Source: Brevundimonas sp. AJA228-03 (GTDB lineage Bacteria; Pseudomonadota; Alphaproteobacteria; Caulobacterales; Caulobacteraceae). Taken from it: DNA of 64,000 nucleotides. A program made the translations under genes and the position numbers. Shown here piece after piece: positions 10,484-21,756 of this stretch (the first letter of the stretch is position 1; every line of letters begins with the position of its first letter). The notes below the pieces were generated by a model. The model was not told the origin of the DNA, searched no databases, and saw only the letters and a program-made list of their open reading frames with translations. The stretch lies in NCBI RefSeq assembly GCF_017795885.1, contig NZ_CP059297.1, forward strand, positions 2,299,001 through 2,363,000, read 5' to 3'.

Positions 10484-10735
10484 TTGAAGACGACGCGATA
10501 CTTCGAGGAACAGGTGCTGCGGAAACGGCCCCATATCCAGCGAGACTGGTGCGAGGCGGTTGCCGCCAACCCGCTCAGGCGCGAAATTCAGGAGGACGGT
10601 CGCATCCGGTGTTGGGGCGAAGTCGTCGTGCCCGGCGAGACGTCGCCGAGGGCGCTTCGCGTCGTTCTTCTCGAATACGGTGTTACGGTGCATGATGCCT
10701 TCCTGGATCGGAACTTCCGAAAGGCTGGATCGTGA
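10484..10735 (+). CDS. Small conserved protein, DUF4258-like, of an unknown gene pair
   Basis: The product is about 83 aa and contains [33 protein letters not shown] and ETVHDAF-like segments. These resemble small DUF4258-type proteins, which fold like small RNase-type toxins. I prefer the TTG at 10484 because it follows GGAG by 9 bases and family members start at Lys-Thr-Thr; the ATG at 10454 would add ten unrelated residues. The stop overlaps the next gene as GTGA. The function is unknown; a toxin-antitoxin or regulatory pair is an inference. Confidence 0.65.
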   Translation: MKTTRYFEEQVLRKRPHIQRDWCEAVAANPLRREIQEDGRIRCWGEVVVPGETSPRALRVVLLEYGVTVHDAFLDRNFRKAGS

Positions 10736-10947
10736 AGCTGCACTATTATCCCGAGACGGACAGCCTCTACATCGAATTGAAGTCCACACCGGGTGTCGAA
10801 ACGCGGGAGGTGGCGACCGGCCTGAACGCTGACATCGACGAAGACGGGACCGTGGTCGGCATCGATATCGACCGCGCGTCCACGAAACTCGATCTGACCA
10901 CGATCGAGACGAGCTCCCTTCCCCTGAACGCGCCCCGAGCCGCCTGA
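10732..10947 (+). CDS. DUF2283 family small protein
   Basis: The 71-residue product starts at a GTG inside the stop of the upstream gene. It begins [15 protein letters not shown] and continues with a GLNADIDEDGTVVGIDID core, which is the DUF2283 pattern: two beta-hairpins with a D-x-D-x-D-G loop. DUF2283 genes often occur beside small DUF4258-like genes. The role is unknown; a partner or antitoxin for the upstream product is possible. The pair diverges from the rpsB operon. Confidence 0.75.
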   Translation: MKLHYYPETDSLYIELKSTPGVETREVATGLNADIDEDGTVVGIDIDRASTKLDLTTIETSSLPLNAPRAA

Positions 10948-11043
10948 CGGACCTCATCGACGTCGGCGGGGGCCGCCGCGTTCAGGGTGTCGACCAGGCC
11001 CTGACGGCGCTCGTCCGGGGCAGTGGGCATCGGCGCGTCCGCT

Positions 11044-12527
11044 TCAGTTCTCCGCCGCCAGCGCCAGCACGGCGCGGTCCATGACGTCCAGCGCCGACCC
11101 CGCCGACGAGGGCCGGTCGTTGGCATAGATCGCGAACACCAGCATCCGCCCGCTGGCGGCCGTCAGGAAACCGGCCAGGGCGTTGACGCCATTCAGGGTG
11201 CCGGTCTTGGCGAACACCTTGCCCTCCAGCGGCGTCCCCACGAACCGCCGCGACAGGGTGCCGTTCCGTCCGCCGACCGGCAGGGTCGCCCGCCACGCCT
11301 CGCCCCAGGGCTGGTCCATCGTCCACAGCAGGAAGGTCGTCACCGCCCGGGGACTGATGCGATTGTAGGCCGACAGGCCGGACCCGTCGTAGAGGTCGAA
11401 GGCCTCGCGCGGGACGCCCGCCGTGGCCATCATCGCTTCGATCCGGGCCAGGCCGTCGGCACGCGCCCCCGTGCCGTCCAGCCGACCCAGCCGATGCAGC
11501 ATCAGTTCGGCATGCAGGTTCTGGCTGAACCTGGCCGTGCGGGTCAGGGTGGTCAGCAGCGGCGGCCGCGCCAGACGCGCCACCTCCACCCCGTCCATCC
11601 CGGAAACCGGGGCGACGGCGTCGGTCAGCGTCGGTGGCCGATGGCGCGCCCTCACCTCACCCTCGACCGTCACGCCGCGCGCCTCCAGCAGACGCCGGAA
11701 CCGGCGCGCCGCCGTCAGGGCCGGATCGTCCAGCCCGACCCGTAAACGCGCCGGTGCCGCTCCCACCGGCATCCGGCCGTAAAGGCGCACGCCCTCCTGA
11801 CCCGGCCGGCGTTCCAGCCTCAGATCGGCCTCGCCGTCCGCGACGGTGACCGCCTCCGTCTCCAGCGGCTGAAGGTCGTCCCCGTCCCGCCAGGTCGCCC
11901 GAACCGGCACGCCGACCGTCGCTCCCGGCATGACCTCCAGCACCACGATATTGTCGTTGACCGTCAGGGCTGACACCGCCGCCCCGAACGATTCCTGCAT
12001 GTCCTCCCAGCTCCAGCCGGGGCCCCACCGCGTGTCGGGGAACAGCCGGTCGTCGCCGATGACGTCTCCGACCCGCCGGACCCGCGCGGCCGTCGCATCG
12101 GCGAGCTCCGACAGGCAGTCGGCGACGCAGCCCGGTCCGTCGCCCAGTTGCGCGTCCCCGGCACCGACCAGCACCGCATCGGCCGCGCCGCCGTCCGGAC
12201 GGTCTTCGAGGCGAACCGAGGTTCCATCGGCCGGATCCGGCGCATCCAGATCGTCCAGCAGGGCGAAGGCGGCGGCCGTGGTGAAAATCTTTGTGGTCGA
12301 CGCGGGAATGAAGCGCTGGTCCGCGTTCCGCGCCACCACGGCTTCGCCCTCCGCCGTGACGGCCAGCAGACCCCAGCGCGTGCCCGACTGTCCCGGGTCG
12401 TCCAGAACAGCCCGAACGGCCGGGGGTTCCGCTCCGGCAAGTCCACCCGAGGAGGCGCAGCCGCCCGCTGACACCGTCAGGGCCGCGACCAGCGACCACA
12501 GGGCCACCGGCAAGGCGGCCCGGCGCA

Positions 12528-12528
<1 letters not shown>
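11044..12528 (-). CDS. dacB: D-alanyl-D-alanine carboxypeptidase/endopeptidase (PBP4, DacB type)
   Basis: This is a class C low-molecular-weight penicillin-binding protein that trims or cleaves peptidoglycan cross-links in the periplasm. The ATG at 12528 gives 494 aa. The N-terminus is an export signal with Cys24 after Ala-Gly-Gly, so it may be a lipoprotein. The active-site motifs are SxxK at 77-80 (STTK), SxN (SQN in RFSQNLHAE), DGSGLS and KTG (AKTGTLNGV). The ATG shares its A with the TGA of dnaE (TGATG). The upstream open frame lies inside dnaE and is not part of the protein. Confidence 0.95.
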
Positions 12529-15981
<3,453 letters not shown>

Positions 15982-15989
<8 letters not shown>

Positions 15990-16335
15990 TTTCGCTTCCG
16001 CTCATCCCCGCGGACGCGGGGATCCAGTCCTTGGCATCCGTAAGCCCCTGGAGGCGAAACTCATCATGCAGATCGCGCCACGCCGGATTGGCCGTCTCGA
16101 TCAGCTCCAGCTTCCAGACGCGATTCCATTTCTTGATCTGCCGTTCGCGCCGGAACGCCGCGTCCCGGCTTTCGTGGACTTCATACCAGACCAGATGATC
16201 CACATCGTGCCTCGCCGTGAAACCCCCGAACGTCTTGCTCTTGTGTTGAAACACCCGCGCCGTCAGGTCATCGGTCGACCCGGTGTAGAGGGTTCCGTTT
16301 CTCCCGCTGGCCACGATGTAGGTGAAAAAGGCCAT
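15982..16335 (-). CDS. GIY-YIG nuclease superfamily protein (UPF0213/YhbQ type)
   Basis: This small single-domain protein of 117 aa has the family pattern FFTYIVAS then [18 protein letters not shown] at the N-terminus and basic residues [11 protein letters not shown] at about 79-89. The C-terminal tail ([13 protein letters not shown]) is translated directly from repeat A1, so the repeat has become part of the gene. Inverted repeats A1 and A2 lie at its 3' and 5' sides. It overlaps the dnaE start by eight bases. The biological role of the family is poorly known. A link to the spread of the flanking repeats is a hypothesis. Confidence 0.88.
15997..16027 (+). repeat. Family A short palindrome, copy A1
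   Basis: It consists of TCCGCTCATCCCCGCGGACG followed by CGGGGATCCAG, with a CCCCGCG/CGCGGGG stem. The same unit, inverted, occurs at 16358-16387. It lies inside the 3' coding end of the GIY-YIG gene. Confidence 0.85.
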
Positions 16336-16357
16336 CGTTCGGGGTTCGCGGCTCTCA

Positions 16358-16387
16358 CTGGGTCCCCGCTTTCGCGGGGATGAGCGG
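16358..16387 (-). repeat. Family A short palindrome, copy A2 (inverted)
   Basis: CTGGGTCCCCGCTTTCGCGG followed by GGATGAGCGG is the reverse complement of the A1 type. It sits between the sidA-like gene stop and the GIY-YIG start and could act as a hairpin between them. Confidence 0.85.
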
Positions 16388-16409
16388 AAAGGGAATCAGG
16401 TTCGGCGAC

Positions 16410-16499
16410 TCATCTCGCCAGCAGGGCGACCTGCCAGACCATCCAGACAAAGCCGCCGCACGATGCAAGCGACAGAGTTTCCCGAACCACCCGTGTCAT
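16410..16499 (-). CDS. sidA: SidA-like SOS-induced cell-division inhibitor, 29 aa
   Basis: A 29-codon frame starts at the ATG at 16499, preceded by GATAAGGCG as ribosome site, and stops at 16410. The peptide begins MTRVVRETLS with two Arg and one Glu near the start, followed by one hydrophobic helix with two Trp (FVWMVWQVALLA) and a final Arg. It lies 22 bp downstream of a LexA-type box and a matching promoter. In Caulobacter crescentus, SidA is a 29-residue inner-membrane peptide, LexA-repressed, that blocks late division through FtsW and is encoded next to dnaE. Size, membrane segment, SOS control and neighbour all agree. The identification is by these features, not by alignment. Confidence 0.85.
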   Translation of the reverse strand: MTRVVRETLSLASCGGFVWMVWQVALLAR

Positions 16500-16520
16500 C
16501 GCCTTATCCCCAGATTGCGT

Positions 16521-16535
16521 GTTCCGCATATGTTC
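16521..16535. promoter_or_regulatory. LexA (SOS) operator, GTTC-N7-GTTC
   Basis: GTTCCGCATATGTTC matches the alphaproteobacterial SOS box exactly (direct repeat GTTC-N7-GTTC). On the minus strand it overlaps the -10 and start region of the promoter at 16543-16560 and lies 22 bases before the sidA-like ATG. LexA bound here would block that promoter until DNA damage. Confidence 0.85.
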
Positions 16536-16537
16536 TA

Positions 16538-16560
16538 TGTTGGCTTTTTGTTCTCGTCAA
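16538..16560 (-). promoter_or_regulatory. Sigma-70 promoter of the sidA-like gene
   Basis: On the minus strand TTGACG (16560-16555) is followed after 17 bases by TAGAAC as -10, whose AAC bases are shared with the LexA box. The -35 is one base from consensus. The promoter drives the sidA-like gene and possibly the GIY-YIG gene and dnaE further on. Confidence 0.7.
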
Positions 16561-16562
16561 GT

Positions 16563-17276
16563 TCAGAAGTTCGCAAACAAGGGAACGACGAAGTTGCCCG
16601 CGACGACCGCGAAAACGATCCCTGATGCGATGAGAAGCTTGCGGCGCTCGTTGGCCCTGAACATTCGAATGTTGGATTGCGCAATGGCGGCCTGTTCGGC
16701 GGCCAGCCTGAGCGATTCACGACGCGCATGCGCTTCTGCAGCGTTCTTCCTTGCTTCTTCGCGCTTCGATAACGCCCAAAGGCCGACCCCAGCGAAGACA
16801 AAGGGGCCCACAACCCATCCGATGGGTCCAGTCCCGGCCATGGCGGCCCCGGTGGACAGCATCATGTGGCTGACACCGCCGGCGACCAGTATTCCCGCTC
16901 CTGCGGTCCCGGCAACCAAGAGGTCGAGGGCATCCGGCTCGACATCTTGAGGGTTGACGGCGATGGCTCGTCCTTCCCGCGCGGCTCTCCACTGGCTGCG
17001 GCTCTCGAGATAGAGGCGGGTGAAGAATAGCCAGGCCAGGACGCCTGCGGCGAGGCCCAGCATGACCAGATCAATCACCCAGCCCGCGACCGGCAGGGAA
17101 AGGCCGAGGGCGGACGCCGTGTCGACCGCGGCCGCCCTGTAGGTGGCGACGGGGGCGAGCAGTAGACCGTCGATGTTGAGCAGGTCGCTCAAGGCGCTGA
17201 TGATCGCCAGCGGCGCCGTGATGACGGTCCAGACGATGGGCAGGACGCCTAAGGTTGCCCTGGCAAGTGCTCGCAT
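16563..17276 (-). CDS. Hypothetical membrane protein, 237 aa
   Basis: No family is recognised. The product has four to five hydrophobic segments: one near the N-terminus (about 5-30), one at about 62-88, two at about 120-165, and one near the C-terminus (IASGIVFAVVAGNFVV). A charged Ala/Glu/Arg-rich helix (about 170-205) could form a coiled coil. Its stop is only two bases beyond the -35 element of the sidA-like promoter, so transcription reads toward that SOS promoter. Confidence 0.6.
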   Translation of the reverse strand: MRALARATLGVLPIVWTVITAPLAIISALSDLLNIDGLLLAPVATYRAAAVDTASALGLSLPVAGWVIDLVMLGLAAGVLAWLFFTRLYLESRSQWRAAREGRAIAVNPQDVEPDALDLLVAGTAGAGILVAGGVSHMMLSTGAAMAGTGPIGWVVGPFVFAGVGLWALSKREEARKNAAEAHARRESLRLAAEQAAIAQSNIRMFRANERRKLLIASGIVFAVVAGNFVVPLFANF

Positions 17277-17424
17277 ACCGGCCCCCTGTTAAGATCTGAG
17301 ACATCGTTGTTCGCCAGATCGTTCATCGTCAAGCCAACGCTTTCGGAGGACGGCGGGATCGACGCAGGCTATGCTGTATTCGCCACGCCCGCCCTTCCGG
17401 CGGCGCGCGTCTGGAGTATCGGCC

Positions 17425-17541
17425 ATGGCCAAGGGTCAAGTGAAGTCCAACAAGGAAGTCCGCAAACCCAAGGCCGAGAAGGCCAAGCCGGCCGTGTCGG
17501 TGGGGACCTCGCCCTTCACCCAGCCGCCGGGCAAGAAGTAG
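17425..17541 (+). CDS. Small basic conserved protein, 38 aa
   Basis: ATG at 17425 after GGAG (eight bases of spacing) encodes a 38-residue peptide beginning MAKGQVKSNKEVRKPKAEKA and ending PPGKK. It is Lys-rich, lacks hydrophobic segments and probably lacks stable structure. Similar short MAKGQ-x-(K/R)-SNKE proteins are annotated in many alphaproteobacteria as hypothetical. The function is unknown. The ribosome site and the clean frame support it as real. Confidence 0.7.
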   Translation: MAKGQVKSNKEVRKPKAEKAKPAVSVGTSPFTQPPGKK

Positions 17542-17549
17542 GCCCAAGT

Positions 17550-17715
17550 CCGTCATCCTCCGGCGAGCGCAGCGAGACCGGGGGACCCAGCGGCGCCGAA
17601 GGCGATCTGTTCAGGCAGGATGGTCGGAAGCGGCGGAGTGCGCGACAGCTTCGCGCTCCCGCGCGCCGCTGCGTCCCCCGGTCTGCGCCGCAAGCGGCTT
17701 GCCGGAGGATGACGG
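17550..17715. repeat. Long imperfect palindrome, family C
   Basis: Arms CCGTCATCCTCCGGCGAGCG and the opposing CCGGAGGATGACGG bracket about 166 bases. An inner GACCGGGGGACCCAGCGGCG is matched by GCCGCTGCGTCCCCCGGTC. It lies between the 38-aa gene and the convergent 3' end of rel, so it could also stop transcription from both sides. No protein is encoded. Confidence 0.85.
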
Positions 17716-17724
17716 AATGAGCCC

Positions 17725-19905
17725 CTACCCCCGCGACCGCTCGGCGGTGTCCACGCTGGGGTTGGCCCGCAGCGCGGCCATGATGCTGGTGGCGTGTTTG
17801 GCGTCGGCGACCTCGACGTCCAGGTCGACGTCGAAGAAATCGGACTGACGGTGCGCCATCTTCAGGTTCAGGATATTGCCCCCCGCCTCGCCGATGACGG
17901 TGGCGACCTGACCCAGGACGCCGGGCGCGTTCTTGATGGTGGCGCGCAGGCGGGCCATGCCGACCGCGCCCTGTTCGGCCTGGGGCGTCCATTGCAGGTC
18001 CTGCCAGACGCTGTCGTCGTCGGCGAAATCGGCCAGCTTCTGGCAGTCGATGACGTGGACGGTCAGACCCTTTTCGGGCTCGAGAATGCCGACGATCCGG
18101 TCACCCGGCACCGGCGTGCAACAGGCCCCGAAATGGATGCTGATCCCCGGCGTCAGGCCGCCGCCTCGCACGAACATGCGGGCCTTGTCGTCGGCGATCT
18201 TTCTGCGTTCCTGGCCGGTGTTCAGCGTGCCCTTCAGGGCCGGGAACAGCATCTCGACCACCTTGTTGGCGGGCAGGCGGCCCCGGCCGATGGCGTCGAA
18301 CAGATCCTCCTCGGTGCCGGTGGCCAGGGTCTCGACCACCGACTTCAGCGACACGGCGGCCAGCGACTTGCCGACCCGGCCCAGGGCCTGTTCCAGGGTG
18401 GTCTTGCCCAGCTTGTAGAACTCGTCGCGCTCTGACGAGCGGATATGGCGGCGAATGGCGGACCGGGCGCGGCCCGTGACGGTCAGGCTGCGCCAGTCGG
18501 CCGGGGCCTCGCGCTTCTTGCCGCGGATGATCTCGACCACGTCGCCGTTCTGCAGCGCCGTGCGCATCGGCTTCAGCTCGCCGTTGATCTTGACGCCCAC
18601 GGCCGTGTCGCCGACCTCGGTGTGGACGGAATAGGCGAAGTCCAGCGCCATGCCGCCGCGCGGCAGGGTGATCAGCCGCCCCTTGGGCGTGAAGACGAAG
18701 ACCTGATCCAGGTACATCTCCAGCTTGGCGTGTTCGACCCAGTCCTCGCCCCCCTCCCCGTGCTCGATCACCTGGACCAGGTGACGCAGGTTCTGCAGCG
18801 GGTCGCGGCCGCCCTCGCGCTCCATCGCTTCCTGGTCGAAGCCATAGGACTTGTTCTTGTAGGCCCAGTGCGCGGCCACCCCGTCCTCGGCCACACGGTC
18901 CATGGCCTCGGTGCGGATCTGCATCTCGATGCGCAGGCCGGCGGGGCCGACCACCGTGGTGTGCAGGGAGCGATAGTTGTTCGACTTGGGCGTCGAGATG
19001 AAATCCTTGAACCGCTCGGGCACCATCGGCCAGGCGCGGTGGATGACGCCCAAGGCGCGGTAGCAGTCATCCTCGGCCTCGACCAGCACGCGGAAGCCAT
19101 AGATGTCGGACAGGGCCGAGAAACCCACGGACTTCCGCTGCAGCTTCCTCCAGATCGAATAGGGGGTCTTCTGGCGGCCATAGACGCGGGCCTCGATCCC
19201 CGCCTCGCTCAGCACCCGCTGGAACTCGCCGGCGACGGTCTCGGTGGCCCCGCCGTGCTCCAGCTTCAGCGCCTCCAGCCGCCGCTCGATGGCGGTGCGG
19301 GCCGTGGGGTTCAGGTGCTCGAACGCCAGCTCTTCCAGCTCCGACGCGATCGAGTGGATGCCGATCGACCGGCCCAGCGGCGCATAGACCTCCAGGGTTT
19401 CGCGGCTGATCCGCTCGCGCTTCTCGGGCTTGACGTATTTCAGCGTCCGCATGTTGTGCAGACGGTCGGCCAGCTTCACCAGCAGGACGCGCACGTCCTT
19501 CGAGATCGCCAGGATGAACTTGCGCAGGTTCTCGGCCTGACGGGTGTGCTCGGCCTGCAGCTCCAGCCGGCTCAGCTTGGTCACCCCCTCGACCAGGACC
19601 GCGACCTCCTCGCCGAACATGCGGGCGATGTCGTCGCGGGTGGCCGAGGTGTCCTCGACCACATCATGCAGCAGGGCGGTGACGATGGTGGCGGTGTCCA
19701 GCCGATAGTCGGTCAGGATGCCCGCGACCTGGATCGGATGGGCGAAATAGGGATCGCCCGAGGCGCGCAGCTGCGAGCCGTGCATCTTCATCGCATAGAC
19801 ATAGGCCCGGTTCAGCAGGGCCTCGTCGGCGGTGGGGTCATAGGCCTTGACCGCCTCGATCAGCTCGAACTGGCGCAGGACCGGAATGCGTTTCGCCGCC
19901 GACAT
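17725..19905 (-). CDS. Bifunctional (p)ppGpp synthetase/hydrolase, RelA/SpoT family
   Basis: This is the stringent-response enzyme that makes and degrades (p)ppGpp. The 726-aa product has the HD hydrolase domain with FAHPIQVAGIL and HDVVEDT (about residues 50-90), so hydrolysis should be active. The synthetase domain (about 240-360) has DIYGFRVLVE and NNYRSLHTTV. TGS (about 395-455) and a C-terminal ACT domain follow. It lies downstream of rpoZ, the common alphaproteobacterial order. The ATG at 19905 has only a weak ribosome site, and the frame stays open back to the rpoZ stop, so the N-terminus may be slightly longer. Confidence 0.96.
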   Translation of the reverse strand: MSAAKRIPVLRQFELIEAVKAYDPTADEALLNRAYVYAMKMHGSQLRASGDPYFAHPIQVAGILTDYRLDTATIVTALLHDVVEDTSATRDDIARMFGEEVAVLVEGVTKLSRLELQAEHTRQAENLRKFILAISKDVRVLLVKLADRLHNMRTLKYVKPEKRERISRETLEVYAPLGRSIGIHSIASELEELAFEHLNPTARTAIERRLEALKLEHGGATETVAGEFQRVLSEAGIEARVYGRQKTPYSIWRKLQRKSVGFSALSDIYGFRVLVEAEDDCYRALGVIHRAWPMVPERFKDFISTPKSNNYRSLHTTVVGPAGLRIEMQIRTEAMDRVAEDGVAAHWAYKNKSYGFDQEAMEREGGRDPLQNLRHLVQVIEHGEGGEDWVEHAKLEMYLDQVFVFTPKGRLITLPRGGMALDFAYSVHTEVGDTAVGVKINGELKPMRTALQNGDVVEIIRGKKREAPADWRSLTVTGRARSAIRRHIRSSERDEFYKLGKTTLEQALGRVGKSLAAVSLKSVVETLATGTEEDLFDAIGRGRLPANKVVEMLFPALKGTLNTGQERRKIADDKARMFVRGGGLTPGISIHFGACCTPVPGDRIVGILEPEKGLTVHVIDCQKLADFADDDSVWQDLQWTPQAEQGAVGMARLRATIKNAPGVLGQVATVIGEAGGNILNLKMAHRQSDFFDVDLDVEVADAKHATSIMAALRANPSVDTAERSRG

Positions 19906-20006
19906 TTCTGCGGGCGGCGATACGGCGTCATTGGCAATGGGGGTCGGCGGCGGGGTCGAACCGGACCGCGCCGGGAGGATGGTGATACCGTTGGCGGATT
20001 GGGCCG

Positions 20007-20366
20007 TCAGTACCGCTCCTCCTGCCCGCCGTCCCGGTCGCTCTGCAGGGCGCGGATCAGCTCGGCCTCGGCCATGTTCATGTGCTGCGGCTCGGCCAGC
20101 AGACCCACGATTTCCGCCTCGTCCTCGGCTTCCGTGCGCTCGTCGACGCGCTGCAGGGCGACCACGACAGTCTCCAGCAGGTCGGCGGGGACCACGGTCT
20201 CGTCGGCGATTTCGCGCAGGGCGACGACCGGGTTCTTGTCATTGTCGCGATCGATGGTCAGCGGTGCGCCATTGGCGATCGCGCGGGCGCGGTTCCCGGC
20301 CAGCAGGACCAGGCCGAACCGGTTCGGTACCTTCTGGATGCAATCTTCGACAGTGACGCGAGCCAT
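20007..20366 (-). CDS. rpoZ: RNA polymerase omega subunit
   Basis: Omega helps assemble and stabilise RNA polymerase. The 119-residue product begins [20 protein letters not shown] and contains [13 protein letters not shown], both diagnostic. The C-terminal half is acidic and variable, as in other alphaproteobacteria. It lies between folK and the RelA/SpoT gene, all in the same direction. Confidence 0.97.
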   Translation of the reverse strand: MARVTVEDCIQKVPNRFGLVLLAGNRARAIANGAPLTIDRDNDKNPVVALREIADETVVPADLLETVVVALQRVDERTEAEDEAEIVGLLAEPQHMNMAEAELIRALQSDRDGGQEERY

Positions 20367-20449
20367 GAATTACCTCGGGCGGGGGGAGAACCGCGTTGCA
20401 TACAGATGGGGAGGCGTTTGTGCAACGCCACAGGGACGATTTGGGGCGA

Positions 20450-21022
20450 TCAGCCGACAGGCCGCGCATCTCGACCAACGGAAGCCTGCACCTCCAGAGC
20501 CCTCGCCGTCTTCCCCACCCCCGGATGCACCCAGTCCGGCGCGATCTCCGCCAGTGGCCCCATGACGAACTTCCGCTCCGCCGCGCGCGGATGCGGCAGG
20601 ATCAGGCCGTCGCGGTCGCCCTGCTCCCGCCCATAGGCGATCAGATCGAGGTCCAGCGTCCGGGGCGCATTCCGCACCGTGCGGCGACGACCAAACGCCG
20701 CCTCGATCCGGCCCAGCGCCGCCATCAGGGCGTGCGGATCGTGGGCGGTCCTGACCATCACCACACCGTTCAGGAAGGGCGGATCCTCCGGGTCGGGCCA
20801 GGCCTGCGACGCCCACCAGGACGAGCGGGCGACCACATCGATGCCTTCCGTCCGGAACCGGGCCAGGGCGGCCTCCAGCGCCTCGCGACAATCGGACCAG
20901 ACCCCCTTGTCATTGCAGCCCAGGGCGACGATGACGGCGTCGTCCAGACTCCCGGACCCGTCGATATTGACGAGGTCCGCATGGGTGTCCGGGTCCGATA
21001 TTTCAGAAGGCGAGATTGCCAT
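20450..21022 (-). CDS. folK: 2-amino-4-hydroxy-6-hydroxymethyldihydropteridine pyrophosphokinase
   Basis: HPPK transfers pyrophosphate from ATP to the pterin precursor of folate. The signature RNAPRTLDLDLIAYG is intact, as are the core VALGCND start and the LPHPRAAERKFVMGPL end. The 190-aa form carries about 25 extra N-terminal residues before the fold. The ATG at 21022 has AGGA six bases upstream and overlaps the ATG of the divergent NYN gene within one CATG. Confidence 0.94.
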   Translation of the reverse strand: MAISPSEISDPDTHADLVNIDGSGSLDDAVIVALGCNDKGVWSDCREALEAALARFRTEGIDVVARSSWWASQAWPDPEDPPFLNGVVMVRTAHDPHALMAALGRIEAAFGRRRTVRNAPRTLDLDLIAYGREQGDRDGLILPHPRAAERKFVMGPLAEIAPDWVHPGVGKTARALEVQASVGRDARPVG

Positions 21023-21599
21023 GACATCCTATCCGAACGACCGCCTCGTCGTCTTCATCGACGGAGCCAATCTGTATTCGACGGCCAGGGCGCTGAACGC
21101 CGATCTCGATTTCCGGAAGATGCTGGACGGCTTTCGCCAGCAGTCCCGCCTGATCCGCGCCTGTTATTACACGGCGGTGATCGAGGGCGAAGAGTTCTCG
21201 TCCATCCGGCCCCTGGTCGACTGGCTGGGCTACAACGGCTTTTCGGTCGTGACCAAGCCGGTCAGGCGCTTCACCGACGCCCAGGGTCATACGAAGACCA
21301 AGGGGAACATGGACATCGAGATCGCGGTCGACATGCTGGAGATGGCTCCGCACATGGACCACGCCATCCTGTTCTCGGGCGACGGCGACTTCCGGCGCGT
21401 GGTCCAGGCGGTACAGGCCAAGGGCGTGCGGGTCACGGTCGTCTCCACCATGAAGAGCCAGCCGCCGATGATCGCCGACGAACTGCGGCGTCAGGCCGAC
21501 GACTACATCGACCTGGCCGACCGGCTGGACGACTGGGGGCGGCCGAGGACGCCCTCGACCGCGCCGACGGTGCGCACCTTCGACAGGAACGAAGGATGA
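21021..21599 (+). CDS. NYN domain protein (LabA/DUF88-like predicted RNase)
   Basis: The 192-residue product has a PIN-like NYN fold: LVVFIDGANLY at the start (first catalytic Asp), GNMDIEIAVDMLEMA in the middle and ILFSGDGDFRRVV followed by GVRVTVVS. The acidic residues expected to bind metal are conserved. The family is predicted to cleave RNA, but the target here is unknown. The ATG at 21021 has AGAAGG ten bases upstream, inside folK. The start codon overlaps that of folK on the opposite strand. Confidence 0.92.
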   Translation: MTSYPNDRLVVFIDGANLYSTARALNADLDFRKMLDGFRQQSRLIRACYYTAVIEGEEFSSIRPLVDWLGYNGFSVVTKPVRRFTDAQGHTKTKGNMDIEIAVDMLEMAPHMDHAILFSGDGDFRRVVQAVQAKGVRVTVVSTMKSQPPMIADELRRQADDYIDLADRLDDWGRPRTPSTAPTVRTFDRNEG

Positions 21600-21610
21600 C
21601 CTTTTTTACC

Positions 21611-21743
21611 TCCCGCTCATCCCCGCGAACGCGGGGACCCAGTGCTTTCTCAAGGCACGGTGCCTCGGATCAATGTCAGCGAACATGCGGCCCGAAATGT
21701 GCGCCCAAAGAACTGGGTCCCCGCGTTCGCGGGGATGAGCGGA
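21611..21743. repeat. Composite family A element (paired inverted palindromes A3/A4)
   Basis: Two family A palindromes in opposite orientation (21611-21642 and 21713-21743) enclose a 70-base centre. The sequence just inside each arm (CCAGTGCTTT side and CCCAAAGAACTGGG side) matches that of the element at 42315-42444, which lies in the other orientation. No gene is encoded. It fills the gap between the NYN gene and the uracil-DNA glycosylase gene. Confidence 0.85.
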
Positions 21744-21756
21744 GTGATCTTTGGGC

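Noticed and set aside
10948..11031. Minus-strand frame beginning MPTAPDERRQGL between dacB and the DUF2283 gene
   Set aside because: It runs straight into antisense DUF2283 sequence, has no clear ribosome site and no recognised domain; at most it is a relic.
15997..16387. Family A palindromes as CRISPR repeats
   Set aside because: Units are few, in inverted pairs and dispersed among operons, with no regular spacers or cas genes.
17309..17324. Second possible LexA box near the membrane protein gene
   Set aside because: The two GTTC words are eight bases apart, not seven, and no promoter fits around them.
18445..20565. Long plus-strand frame antisense to the RelA/SpoT gene and rpoZ
   Set aside because: It covers two confident minus-strand genes and shows no protein family features.
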